A DNA stretch of 64,000 nucleotides. Source: Granulicella aggregans. Lineage in GTDB: Bacteria > Acidobacteriota > Terriglobia > Terriglobales > Acidobacteriaceae. The DNA is taken from assembly GCF_014203275.1 (NCBI RefSeq), contig NZ_JACHIP010000009.1, forward strand, positions 54,154-118,153. The letters are read 5' to 3'. The notes under the pieces were generated by a model. It saw nothing but the letters and a program-made list of their open reading frames with translations. It was not told the origin of the DNA and searched no databases. This document shows, piece by piece, positions 1-8,430 of the stretch (position 1 is its first letter; each line of letters starts with the position of its first letter). The translations under genes were made by a program, and so were the position numbers.

Positions 1-138
1 ACTTCCGTTGCTCGTCGCAGAGACTTGGATCACGACTGCATTGGGATCATCGACCAGCGCCCTAATGAAGCCATCAAGGCTGGCGACGACCTTATTTATA
101 TCTCCGCCTCCATGCGCGTCGACTGTTTGGATCGTCAT
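1..138 (-). CDS. Unrecognised protein, N-terminal part, cut by window edge
   Basis: An open minus-strand frame runs from an ATG at 138 off the left edge, giving 46 residues that begin MTIQTVDAHGGGDINKV. A purine-rich GGGAG lies about 12 bases upstream of the ATG, and the start follows the stop of another open frame (146-304) by seven bases, which looks like an operon junction. The frame also stays open upstream of this ATG to about 204, so the true start could be earlier. No family is recognised. Confidence 0.4.
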   Translation of the reverse strand, partial: MTIQTVDAHGGGDINKVVASLDGFIRALVDDPNAVVIQVSATSNGS

Positions 139-145
139 GTTGTTC

Positions 146-304
146 TTATACTCCCAATTTGCCGGGTCCAAACGTGCGCCCCATGAGTTCAAATGCAGCT
201 GTAATCATTTGGTCAAAGCCACCCTTGTACACCCAACCCCAAAGCTCTATGAGCGGGAATAGCCTCTTTGGAAACCACAGTACAACTTTCGGCGCTCTGC
301 TGTG
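146..304 (-). other. Open frame, possible C-terminal fragment of an unknown protein
   Basis: This minus-strand frame of about 52 codons ends in TAA at 146 and reads FPKRLFPLIELWGWVYKGG followed by a hydrophobic stretch. It has no convincing start codon at its 5' end, where it is bounded by a stop at 305-307. It is protein-like and lies immediately upstream of the partial gene at 1-138, so it may be the truncated end of an upstream operon gene. No family is recognised and the call rests on reading-frame quality alone. Confidence 0.25.
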
Positions 305-350
305 TCAGTGATGCTACAGACTATGAGGACGTCGTGAGTATCATTCTCGA

Positions 351-893
351 ATGGCTTGCTCAAGAGATCTAGAAAGCATCCAAAGCCATCCTGTCTTCGG
401 GCCCCGAACACCTGATGACGAGTCGGCACGGCTCCAATCCCTCAACAACCTGCGCATTCTCGATACCGATCGTGATCCAGCCTTCGATCGATTGACCAAG
501 CTGGCTTCCGAGATGTTCTCAGTTCCGATCGCCTTTATCTCGTTCATTGACGATTCCCGTCAGTGGTTTAAGTCGAGACAGGGATCAGATCTCTTTGAGA
601 CTAGCCGAGAGGCGGCATTCTGCGCTCATACAATCCTTGCGGATGAGGTCACAATTGTGTTGAATGCCAGCGAGGACGAGCGTTTCCGCCTCAATCCGCT
701 GGTATGTGGAGAACCAAGAATCCGCTTTTACGCCGGTGCTCCCATCACCACGGCAGAAGGCCATCGGGTCGGATCACTGTGCATTATCGACACAGTGCCG
801 CGAAAATCGTTTACGAAGAAGCAACAACGAATGTTGCTGGCTTTGGCCGATCTTGTAGTTCAAGCCCTTGCGACCCACAAAGCAAAACGCTGA
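351..893 (+). CDS. GAF-domain protein
   Basis: The 180-residue product is essentially one GAF domain: an N-terminal helix (SLNNLRILDTDRDPAFDRLT), the FSVPIAFISFIDDSRQWFKS strand region, and the late RFYAGAPITTAEGHRVGSLC motif typical of GAF sensors preceding diguanylate cyclases. GAF domains bind small ligands or act as signalling scaffolds. The end of the gene overlaps by 26 bases a PAS-GGDEF-EAL gene in another frame. Related proteins often carry GAF, PAS, GGDEF and EAL in one chain, so the pair may be translationally coupled or may be one gene split by a frameshift near 885. Cytoplasmic; no transmembrane segment. Confidence 0.75.
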   Translation: MACSRDLESIQSHPVFGPRTPDDESARLQSLNNLRILDTDRDPAFDRLTKLASEMFSVPIAFISFIDDSRQWFKSRQGSDLFETSREAAFCAHTILADEVTIVLNASEDERFRLNPLVCGEPRIRFYAGAPITTAEGHRVGSLCIIDTVPRKSFTKKQQRMLLALADLVVQALATHKAKR

Positions 894-2628
894 GCTTCGG
901 ACGACAGCAGCCGAGGCCAGAAGCCGCTATGCATTGGTCGCACGCGCCACTCTCGACGGAGTGTGGGATTGGGACCTCTCAACCGACACCGTGTACTACT
1001 CTCCCCGCTGGCAATATATCGCCGGTCTCCATGAATCTGAACTCTCGTCAACCCTCAAGCACTGGCTGGACCGCGTGCATTCTGAAGATCGTCCGATTGT
1101 CGAGAGAGAACTGAAAACACATCTTGAAGGTGGGAGCTCTCGTTTTCGAAGCGAACACCGGCTTCGCCATGGGGACGGGTCTTGGCGCTGGGTCGTCGTC
1201 CGTGGCTTGGCACAACGTTCGAAAGCTAGCGGTCCCGGCCGGATGGCGGGCTCGATGATGGATGTCACGAACGACAAGACTTCTGACCCGCTTACTGGGT
1301 TGCCGAACCGGCTGCTCCTTCACGACAAACTTGAGCGGCTTATCCAGCGCGCTCAAAGGGAACATGCGTGGAACTTTGCGGTTCTCTTTATCGATGTCGA
1401 CCACTACAAACAGATCAATGATCGCTTCGGTCACCTAGTCGGAGATGTGACTCTGAAAGCTATTGCCGAACGCCTGCAGATGGCGATTGCGGGCACCCGA
1501 TCGAGCACCGAATCGATCGTCGCTCGTTTCGCAGGGGATGAATTCGTCGTCTTGGCAGATGGAGTCGAATCTGCCGCTCAAGCAGAGGCGATCGCGAAGC
1601 GCATTCACACTGCGCTTAGTCATCCGATTCTTTGCGGAGCAGAGGAGCTTTCGATCAGCGTCAGTATTGGAATCGCGATGGCCAAGCCGGAACTCACAAG
1701 TCCAGAGAGCTTTTTACAACACTCCGACCTTGCGATGTATTGCGCCAAGAGCAACGGACGCGGTTCCTATGTGACCTTCGATCCGTCGATGCAAGTTGAG
1801 ACTCTAGCACGCCTGGAACTTGAGGCAGATCTTCGAAAAGCTTTAGCTCGCAACGAACTGAGAGTGTTTTATCAGCCACAGATGAACCTCCGGACGAAAG
1901 ATCTTATCGGATGTGAAGCCCTCATAAGATGGCAACATCCGACGCGCGGACTCCTCGCACCTGGTGAGTTCGTTGGCGTGGCAGAAGAGATGGGAATCAT
2001 TGCATCGCTTGATCTGTGGGTGATGGAAACTGCCTGCCAGCAAGTCAAAGAGTGGCGGGCTGTGCCTGACGCAAGGGCTCTGACGGTAAGCGTCAATGTG
2101 TCTGCCCAGCATCTCTTGCAGAAAGACCTGAAGGAGGCGGTAAAGGCGGTTCTCAATCGTCATGGCCTGCCACCATCTGCATTATGTCTCGAGCTAACGG
2201 AAACTGTGCTGATGGAAAACCTGGATGCCGGCAACCAACTGATGCAGGAGCTTCGCGCAATCGGCGTTGGTTTGCATATGGATGATTTCGGCTCCGGATA
2301 CAGCTCGTTCAGGCAGCTGTCCGAACTGCCCTTCGACACGCTGAAGATCGATCGCTCCTTCATCGAAAGGATCGCGGTGAACGGTCAATCTCGGAAGGTT
2401 GTTGATGCTATTTCGAGTATGGCTCACACTATGGGTTTGAAGGTGGTAGGGGAGGGAATTGAGGATCGCTCTCAGGCAGAATTGCTCGCCTCGATGGACT
2501 GCGATATTGGACAGGGCTACTTTTTCGCAAAACCCCTCGATGCACGATCTTTCTATACAAAATACTTGCGCAAGAAGGGAATGCACAGAAGCTTTGCGGT
2601 TTCACATGGGGATCAGGCGGTCGCTTGA
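868..2628 (+). CDS. PAS-GGDEF-EAL cyclic-di-GMP turnover protein
   Basis: Domains in order: PAS (about 20-133, with GVWDWDLSTDTVYYSPRW), GGDEF (about 138-305) and EAL (about 320-565). GGDEF domains make cyclic di-GMP and EAL domains hydrolyse it. The GGDEF signature is AGDEF at 222-226, a variant still compatible with activity, and no RxxD inhibitory site is visible before it. The EAL part keeps E350-A-L, the ELTE motif near 442, DDFGSGYSS near 472, KIDRSFI near 493 and GEGIE near 528, so phosphodiesterase activity is likely. The listed start is a TTG inside the preceding GAF gene; the first 15 residues look like the coiled linker normally found between GAF and PAS. Confidence 0.85.
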   Translation: MRPTKQNAELRTTAAEARSRYALVARATLDGVWDWDLSTDTVYYSPRWQYIAGLHESELSSTLKHWLDRVHSEDRPIVERELKTHLEGGSSRFRSEHRLRHGDGSWRWVVVRGLAQRSKASGPGRMAGSMMDVTNDKTSDPLTGLPNRLLLHDKLERLIQRAQREHAWNFAVLFIDVDHYKQINDRFGHLVGDVTLKAIAERLQMAIAGTRSSTESIVARFAGDEFVVLADGVESAAQAEAIAKRIHTALSHPILCGAEELSISVSIGIAMAKPELTSPESFLQHSDLAMYCAKSNGRGSYVTFDPSMQVETLARLELEADLRKALARNELRVFYQPQMNLRTKDLIGCEALIRWQHPTRGLLAPGEFVGVAEEMGIIASLDLWVMETACQQVKEWRAVPDARALTVSVNVSAQHLLQKDLKEAVKAVLNRHGLPPSALCLELTETVLMENLDAGNQLMQELRAIGVGLHMDDFGSGYSSFRQLSELPFDTLKIDRSFIERIAVNGQSRKVVDAISSMAHTMGLKVVGEGIEDRSQAELLASMDCDIGQGYFFAKPLDARSFYTKYLRKKGMHRSFAVSHGDQAVA

Positions 2629-2679
2629 GGGGTAGGGCATGAAGCATCGAGCCGCCTATCGGTGCCCTCGTAGCATCTC

Positions 2680-4002
2680 TTACCCTGTGATTTCTTCGGT
2701 TGGTGCGGCGGTTCCGCGCAGGTAGAGGCTGAAGACCGTGCCGCGACCAAGCGTACTTTTTACGCGGATCTTGGACCCGGATTTCTTGATAATCTCTTGG
2801 CTGATCCAGAGCCCGATTCCCGTTCCTGTGTTCTTCTTCGTTGTATAGAAGGCTTCGAAGACTCTCGCCACAACCTCTGGAGGCATACCGGTACCCGTAT
2901 CGGCTACCGTGAGACGTACGCAGCGATGGCCCTTTTCTTGCCGCAGTTCACGACTCCGAATTATGAGTCGCCCGCCTTTCGACATCGCGTCAATGGCGTT
3001 ACCAACAAGGTTCACTATCACCTGGCGCAGTTCGCCTTCTGGAGCTTCGACGGCAATGCCTGGCTGCAATTCTGTCTGGACCCTTATCTTTTGAGGAGCT
3101 ATGCGGCCTCGAAAGAGAACGAGGACAGATTCGATCAGATCTGCGACGTCGAAGCTGTTCGAATCTACAGGCTCGCGATAGAAACGGAGCGTGTTAGATG
3201 AGATTTCGTTTAGGCGAAGCAGCTCCGACTCCGCCAGCGAAAGGTACTCCCGCCTCTTTTCCGCCGATCGTTCGTCACGGACGATGTAAAGCAGGTTCGA
3301 AATGGAATCTAAAGGGTTCTTTATCTCATGGGCGATAGAGACTGCCAAACGGCCTGTCATCGCAAGTTTCTCAGACTCCAAAAGCGCTCGATGAGCAAGT
3401 TTCTGCTCCGTGCGATCGAGAAGTGTGCCAAGAAAACGAATTGCCGTTGGGACGCCACTGAGATTCTGAAAGAAAGCTCTGCCGTTTGAAGCAATCCATC
3501 GGACCTCCCCGTTGGGACGCAGGATGCGGTACTCCGAGTCGAATAGCCCGCTTCCCCCAGGGTCTAACGCTTTTTCCATTTCAAGCTGAACCCGCCCCCG
3601 ATCCTCCGGGTGAATCAATTCGAGTACACCAGCAAGCCAACGCTTGGGCGCTAACGGTATGCCAAAGATCTTGGCACATCGAAAACACCATTGGAAGGAA
3701 TCTGAACGAACGTCGAGATCCCAAATTCCAATGTCTGCCGCAAGCGTGGCTACGGCAAGTCGCTCTTCTGTGTCCCTTGCTGAAGGTTGATCCAACTGCC
3801 AACCGGCGGTCCGGAAGGGAAATGATACTTCAGAGGTCTGGTGAGTGGCAGGGTCTTGTGACTTTTCCGTCAGCGTCGATAACGGCTGACCGGATCCGTT
3901 CAATTTTATAGAGATAGTCTCTCCGGCTCTGAAGCTCTGGAGAGAACGCCATGTATGGCGTGTTGCTTGGGAATTTGGATATTCCACAAACCAGGGGATC
4001 AA
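2680..4002 (-). CDS. PAS-domain sensor histidine kinase
   Basis: A cytoplasmic 440-residue kinase with no transmembrane segment. Residues 80-200 form a PAS/PAC unit (GIWDLDVRSDSFQW, then a PEDR motif near 132 and the closing FLGTLLDRTEQK). The dimerisation and phosphoacceptor region contains AHEIKNPL with H225. The ATPase domain has the N box NLVGNAIDAM near 331, G1 DTGTGMP near 368, F box FEAFYTTK near 382 and G2 GTGIGL near 393. It would phosphorylate a separate response regulator; the receiver protein at 5406 is the nearest same-region candidate but the pairing is inferred. It converges on the PAS-GGDEF-EAL gene with a 51-base gap. Confidence 0.85.
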   Translation of the reverse strand: MIPWFVEYPNSQATRHTWRSLQSFRAGETISIKLNGSGQPLSTLTEKSQDPATHQTSEVSFPFRTAGWQLDQPSARDTEERLAVATLAADIGIWDLDVRSDSFQWCFRCAKIFGIPLAPKRWLAGVLELIHPEDRGRVQLEMEKALDPGGSGLFDSEYRILRPNGEVRWIASNGRAFFQNLSGVPTAIRFLGTLLDRTEQKLAHRALLESEKLAMTGRLAVSIAHEIKNPLDSISNLLYIVRDERSAEKRREYLSLAESELLRLNEISSNTLRFYREPVDSNSFDVADLIESVLVLFRGRIAPQKIRVQTELQPGIAVEAPEGELRQVIVNLVGNAIDAMSKGGRLIIRSRELRQEKGHRCVRLTVADTGTGMPPEVVARVFEAFYTTKKNTGTGIGLWISQEIIKKSGSKIRVKSTLGRGTVFSLYLRGTAAPTEEITG

Positions 4003-4399
4003 GTAGTGAGATGCTTCCTAACTTGGGGCGTTGTATTGAGGAGGGTAGTCCACGATGCAAGCCACCGAAATTCGTTGGGTCAGATCTACTACTTAGGAAT
4101 GTTTGCTTCGTGTGCAAGCCCGCACCTGAACTACAGCGCGGTTAGAAGACTAAGGGCGCAATCGCATCCGCCAATTGAACAGTGAGGTTCTATGGTGTGT
4201 CAGTGTGTCGTGCCGTCGCCTCAAGAGCTACACCGCGAATCACGCTGTACTCAAGCTCTGTATTCGTACCTTGCGAGTGGCGCGGCCCACAAACGTTATG
4301 TTAGATATCGAACAGACTTTGCGAAGGCGATACCGCTGACAGGTTCGGCCCATATTTCGCAGTGAATTACGCGTGTGCTTTTCAAAGAGAGAGGTTCCT
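4003..4399. other. Divergent intergenic region without a recognised gene
   Basis: These roughly 400 bases separate the minus-strand histidine kinase from the plus-strand Crp/Fnr gene. Short open frames occur on both strands but none has a family signature or good start context. The region should hold divergent promoters, although no clear promoter hexamers or operator repeat stood out. Confidence 0.4.
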
Positions 4400-5113
4400 G
4401 TGAACGCCGTCGCATACAAAAATTCGCTTTTGAAGAATCTTGATCGAGAAGTTATAGGTCGCCTCGGTCTTCAACCCGTCAAGTTCGAGTTGGGTCACGA
4501 AATCGAGTTTCCGGGAAAGCCGATAGGGCATCTGTTTTTCGTGGAAGAGGGCATGGCGTCCCAGACCACAACGTTCAAAGACGGATCACAGGTCGAGGTC
4601 GGCATGTTTGGATATGAATCCGTCATTGGTGTATCGGCTCTAATGGGGACGATCACAAGCCTAAACCGGGTCTACACCCAAATTCCAGGTCATGGGTATA
4701 GCTGCCGTATGGAGCTAGGCAAGAAAGAGTTCTCGCTTTGCGGGACCTTCCAAGCTCTTGTTCTCCGATACGTGCAGGCCCAACTGATACAGGCGATGCA
4801 GTCGGCGGGCTGTAATGCCAAACATCCGGTGAACGAGAGGCTCGCTCGATGGTTGTTGCTCTGCGCCGATCGGGCCCACAGCACCGATTTCCAGATGTCT
4901 CAAGACTACTTGGCTCAAATGCTTGGAAGTACGAGGCCCACCGTGTCCACCGCTGCCGGCGTTTTGAAAGCCGAAGGCCTGATCACGTACAAGCGGGGAG
5001 CCATCAAGATCGTTGACGTTGCCCGACTTCAAGCGCGGGCCTGCGAGTGCTATGAGGTGATCAAGTCGCACCTCGACAACTACGCGGCGTTCGACAGCAA
5101 TATCGTTGCGTAA
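4400..5113 (+). CDS. Crp/Fnr-family transcriptional regulator
   Basis: The product has a cyclic-nucleotide-binding-like beta roll in its N-terminal half (FPGKPIGHLFFVEEGMAS, then GYESVIGV) and a Crp-type winged helix at the C-terminus (QDYLAQMLGSTRPTVSTAA). The glutamate/arginine cAMP pocket signature is not obvious and there are no Fnr-type N-terminal cysteine clusters, so the ligand is unknown. I place the start at the GTG at 4400 because GAGAGAGG sits about six bases upstream; an in-frame GTG at 4373 would add nine residues without a ribosome site. Standalone gene, probably acting on nearby or distant stress genes. Confidence 0.8.
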   Translation: MNAVAYKNSLLKNLDREVIGRLGLQPVKFELGHEIEFPGKPIGHLFFVEEGMASQTTTFKDGSQVEVGMFGYESVIGVSALMGTITSLNRVYTQIPGHGYSCRMELGKKEFSLCGTFQALVLRYVQAQLIQAMQSAGCNAKHPVNERLARWLLLCADRAHSTDFQMSQDYLAQMLGSTRPTVSTAAGVLKAEGLITYKRGAIKIVDVARLQARACECYEVIKSHLDNYAAFDSNIVA

Positions 5114-5405
5114 GCGAGATCTACAGGCTGTCCCGTCATCTCGGGGCTCCTATACCAACACGCTCTCTGCAGCTTGGAAACAAGCTAGTTTGGGGCGGTG
5201 TTCTGATCCAGGACGTTCCGTAGAGTTTCAAGGATGGCCCTATAGTTGTAGCTTGTTGACGTGCTGAAGCTGACAAAGACAGACTTCGTCGTTATATGAA
5301 AGGCAGCCAGCAGGCTGATGCACGGACTGAACAAACAGAGTCTAATGGAACGTGGCAAGATACGAAGCTTGCTCCACTATCAGACATCACACGAAATAGG
5401 CCATA
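5114..5405. other. Intergenic region without an assigned gene
   Basis: About 290 bases between the Crp/Fnr gene and the receiver gene. On the minus strand a frame of roughly 57 codons is open across it, ending with RAILETLRNVLDQ, but it lacks a convincing start or family match and is not called. Confidence 0.3.
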
Positions 5406-6008
5406 TTGCAGACAGATAGGTTTAGTTACCGCATCCTGCTTGTCGACGACGACCCCACCGTCCGGCTGGTAGGCAAAGATCTTTTGGTTTCGAAGGGTTA
5501 TGAGGTGCTCACCGCCAGTGATGGGTTTGAAGGTTTGGCTGCCCTGAAGCAGTCTTTGCCCGACATCATAATCTCTGACCTTCGAATGCCGAACATGAGC
5601 GGCTTCGAATTCTTATCTGTCGTTCGGCGGCGATTTCCCATGATTCCAGTCGTTGTCATCTCGAGCGAATTCTCAGGACACAATGTGCCAGAGAGCGTGC
5701 TGGCAGATGCTTTCTTCCCGAAGTCACACATTCATGCGAATGAGCTATTCGAAAAGATCTGTGAACTTCTTCACGAACTTCCGACGCGGCCTAAACTTGG
5801 CAAGGCGAGCATGGCAGCGGTCTGGGTGAAAAACGATAACGGAAGCATCGTAGTCACCTGCTCGGAGTGTTTGCGCACCTTTCCGGTGTCGAACTCCGCC
5901 GCAGGAGACAACAAAGCCGAATGCGATTTCTGTTCGACCACAGTACACTTCCACATCATCGGGAACGACAACTTGGCGGTGGAAGAACTAAACCTTGCGG
6001 CGGTATGA
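5406..6008 (+). CDS. Receiver-domain response regulator with C-terminal zinc-ribbon-like tail
   Basis: Residues 8-125 are a CheY-like receiver: acidic pocket VDDDP at 13-17, phosphoacceptor D58 in SDLRMP, the conserved serine of VVVISS near 86 and K106 in FFPKSH. After a short linker, residues 150-185 carry two CxxC knuckles (C152/C155 and C173/C176) in a small beta-rich module resembling a zinc ribbon; no DNA-binding helix-turn-helix is present. The start is a TTG just after a 290-base gap. The output role is unknown; the tail could bind a partner protein or nucleic acid. Confidence 0.75.
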   Translation: MQTDRFSYRILLVDDDPTVRLVGKDLLVSKGYEVLTASDGFEGLAALKQSLPDIIISDLRMPNMSGFEFLSVVRRRFPMIPVVVISSEFSGHNVPESVLADAFFPKSHIHANELFEKICELLHELPTRPKLGKASMAAVWVKNDNGSIVVTCSECLRTFPVSNSAAGDNKAECDFCSTTVHFHIIGNDNLAVEELNLAAV

Positions 6009-6189
6009 ACCGCTTTCTGCAGGTGGGCTGCAGATGCCCTAACCCTGAGATTGACGGTTCTCTGTGTTCAATTGCATTGAAGGACTTTTGACAGTCGTGT
6101 GCCCGTCGTCTTCATAAGGCAACGACCTGTATATTTCCTTTAGGGAAGCTCCGCGCACGGGGCTGATTTGATGATGTTGGCGATCAAGC

Positions 6190-6345
6190 AGGACTTGGCT
6201 CGACGGTTTGGTTCCGCGCTGCCATGTGGATCAGCCCGCTGCCGCCATCGCTCTCATACCGCGCCAGAAGGTGGGATGCTCGACGCTCGCTGACAGCCAG
6301 TACGAGTACCGTACCGTGGCTGCGGAGGTTTCGCCCATGAGAAGT
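6190..6345 (-). pseudogene. Remnant of a transposase helix-turn-helix (ISNCY/IS1202-like)
   Basis: In the 418-base gap between the receiver gene and the lipocalin-like gene, the minus strand encodes SERRASHLLARYESDGGSG followed by LIH, which resembles the helix-turn-helix of transposases with the pattern RQ..RLLARYR.EG..GLVH. A preceding TSAATV stretch lies in another frame, implying a frameshift. No start, catalytic domain or terminal repeats are visible. It is a short, decayed insertion-sequence fragment. Confidence 0.35.
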
Positions 6346-6426
6346 GTCATGGTCTAGCGTCTACAAACGAACTATACATAAGGAACGTTATCGGGCCTGT
6401 CGGCATACTGCAGATGGACCGCTTTA

Positions 6427-6882
6427 TCAATGACTCCGGCGCCAAACAAGCCTTGACTCGACGATGCTGCCGGATGCATCCTTCTGCTTTGTCACAAGGG
6501 TGAGGATGTCGCGCTCAAACGTAAAGCTTCTATGCTGGTTGCGGTTGATTAGATTGGGCAAGAGGGAGACTGTGGGCGTATGAATGACCTCCCCGCGCTC
6601 CTCGTCGACTGCATATGCCCCACAGTACGCGATGTACCCGTTTGCAAGATTCGCTCCTTCACCCGACTCAGCAGCAGCCCATGGATCGGTTCCGAGCGCC
6701 TTCCGGTCTCGCCTCATGAGCTGAGCGGAAACAAAGCCGTCGGCTGTGTAAATCAGAAAGCCTACAGGTGCTGCCCCAAAAGGGTTGAGTTCTTCTGACG
6801 GTCCAGACTGCTCAGTAAAGCTTTCCAGGGTCCAAACCCCCACGAATGGACTCCGAGCGTGAACTGCATCTCCTGTCACCAT
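6427..6882 (-). CDS. Lipocalin-like domain protein
   Basis: A 151-residue single-domain protein with features of the lipocalin-like family: FVGVWTLESFTE at the start of the barrel, LIYTADGFVSAQLM in the middle and ILTLVTKQKD with a closing WRR. Members are small beta barrels found next to oxidoreductases and are thought to bind small hydrophobic ligands; enzymatic activity is not established. I chose the ATG at 6882 because AAAGGAG lies five bases upstream; a longer form from 6909 would overlap the preceding gene. It is the last gene of the ten-gene minus-strand run beginning at 14375. Confidence 0.75.
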   Translation of the reverse strand: MVTGDAVHARSPFVGVWTLESFTEQSGPSEELNPFGAAPVGFLIYTADGFVSAQLMRRDRKALGTDPWAAAESGEGANLANGYIAYCGAYAVDEERGEVIHTPTVSLLPNLINRNQHRSFTFERDILTLVTKQKDASGSIVESRLVWRRSH

Positions 6883-6896
6883 GACGTCTCCTTTGC

Positions 6897-7289
6897 CTAA
6901 CCTAACCATGCATTGTGTGCCGCTGGTATGTCCGTGCTTTGAAAATGGAGAAGGCGTATCCTGCCTTCGTCTTCTACATAGACCGCAACCAAACGGAAGT
7001 GAGAGACAAATTCCACACCTCCACGTTCTGCAATCGTTTGGCTGTCCCCGGTGAGGAGTGCTACCGAGCCGATCAATCGAACGAGCACATTCGTTAGCTT
7101 GATGGACCTGAAAACAAGATCACCCGATTGCAGGTCGGTGAGAACTTCTTCCTTGGACAGGGCACTACCGTTTGAGCGCACGAGACTGTAATCATCGGCA
7201 TACAGCTCGGCAAGCGAACTCCAGTCCTGATCAAGGAGAGCCTGATAGAAGACGAGGTGATGGGTTTGCAGTACGGTTTTTGCGGTCAT
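6897..7289 (-). CDS. NTF2-like protein, DUF4440 type
   Basis: The 130-residue product has the NTF2/SnoaL cone fold pattern: an N-terminal helix (LVFYQALLDQDWSSLAELYA), the DDYSLVRSNG turn, KEEVLTDLQSG, and antiparallel strands ending in FRLVAVYVEDEGRIRLLHFQ. Such proteins act as small-molecule-binding or isomerase/cyclase-like partners of pathway enzymes; the substrate here is unknown. Its ATG overlaps the stop of the upstream ene-reductase by four bases, showing translational coupling. Confidence 0.75.
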   Translation of the reverse strand: MTAKTVLQTHHLVFYQALLDQDWSSLAELYADDYSLVRSNGSALSKEEVLTDLQSGDLVFRSIKLTNVLVRLIGSVALLTGDSQTIAERGGVEFVSHFRLVAVYVEDEGRIRLLHFQSTDIPAAHNAWLG

Positions 7290-8395
7290 ATGGCCTCGCT
7301 GGGCGGATAGTCGGTGTAGCCCTTTTCCTGGCCTCCGTAGAATGTCGACCGATCGTATGGACTGAGTTTTAGATCGCTCTCTATTCGTTCCACCAAGTCC
7401 GGATTTGATATGAACATGCGACCGAACGCCACTGCATCCGCGGTCTTATCACCAACAGCTTCGCTGGCGGTGCGCGGCGTATAGGCGGCGGCAGAGATCA
7501 GGACACCCTGGAAATGAGGTCTGAAGAGCTTGGCGTTGTTCAACGCATCTTCATGCAATGCGTCACCCAGACCAATCTCCGAGCCGCGGCCCTCGATGAG
7601 GTGGAGGTATGCCAGGTTCCGGTCATTCAGTTCATCGATGATCGAGGTGAACAACCGCATCGGGTTGCTGTCGCCGATGCCACCGTATTGACCAAATGGT
7701 GACAGCCGCACCCCAAGTCGTTCCGCCCCGATGGTAGCTGAGACTTCCTCTGTAATTTCGAGAAGGAACCGCATCCGATTGATGACGGAACCCCCGTATG
7801 CGTCCGTTCTGATATTTGTTCCGTCTTCCAGAAATTGGTCGATCAGGTGGCTGTTAGAAGCCTGAAGTTCTACTCCGTCGAAGCCAGCCTCGATGGCGTT
7901 GCGACTGGCCTTCGTGAAGCTCTCAATGATCGGGCTTATCTCGTTAAGTTCGAGAGTTCGAGGTGTCTCAATCGGAACCTGCCGGCCATCGCGCGTGAAT
8001 CCAGGCAGTTTCGGAGGAATGGCAGATGGAGCTACGGGTGGTCCGCCGTCCGGGGTGAACGAAGAATGAGAATTACGGCCATTATGAGCAATCTGGAGGA
8101 AGATCCGTCCGCCTCGGGAGTGAACGGCCTCGGTGACGACCTTCCAACCTTCTATCTGCTCTCGCGTGTAGATGCCTGGAGCGTTTGGATATCCCTGACC
8201 CTGTTGGCTTACTGCGGTCCCCTCGGCGATGATGAGCCCAGCGGCGGCTCGCTGCGCATAGTATTCCGCATTCAAAGCTGTGGGGACATTTCCGGCACCA
8301 GCACGCATTCTGGTAAGAGGAGCCATGATGATGCGGTTTGGAAGTGTGATGGCTCCCAACCGCAAGGGTTCAAAGAGCGAAGGATGATGGCGCAT
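7286..8395 (-). CDS. Old Yellow Enzyme family oxidoreductase with altered active site
   Basis: This 369-residue protein has the full FMN-binding TIM barrel of Old Yellow Enzyme ene-reductases: MAPLTRMRAG near 24, the GRNSH segment near 106, DQFLEDGTNIRTDAYGG near 186, VAFGRMFISNPDL near 322 and the terminal YTDYP. Family members reduce activated C=C bonds with NAD(P)H. The segment normally reading H-x-x-N-x-Y (substrate-anchoring His, Asn and proton-donating Tyr) is Q178-A-S-N181-S-H183 here, so His and Tyr are both replaced. The usual QLWH motif is QIAH. The gene sits in the ten-gene run and overlaps the DUF4440 gene by four bases. Reduced, altered or non-ene-reductase activity is likely. 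Confidence 0.85.
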   Translation of the reverse strand: MRHHPSLFEPLRLGAITLPNRIIMAPLTRMRAGAGNVPTALNAEYYAQRAAAGLIIAEGTAVSQQGQGYPNAPGIYTREQIEGWKVVTEAVHSRGGRIFLQIAHNGRNSHSSFTPDGGPPVAPSAIPPKLPGFTRDGRQVPIETPRTLELNEISPIIESFTKASRNAIEAGFDGVELQASNSHLIDQFLEDGTNIRTDAYGGSVINRMRFLLEITEEVSATIGAERLGVRLSPFGQYGGIGDSNPMRLFTSIIDELNDRNLAYLHLIEGRGSEIGLGDALHEDALNNAKLFRPHFQGVLISAAAYTPRTASEAVGDKTADAVAFGRMFISNPDLVERIESDLKLSPYDRSTFYGGQEKGYTDYPPSEAI

Positions 8396-8430
8396 AGAGT
8401 CCTTTTTATGCTGAAAGATTGATGTGACGA

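Noticed and set aside
3830..4117. Minus-strand frame overlapping the start of the histidine kinase
   Set aside because: It overlaps the kinase gene in another frame and has no family signature.
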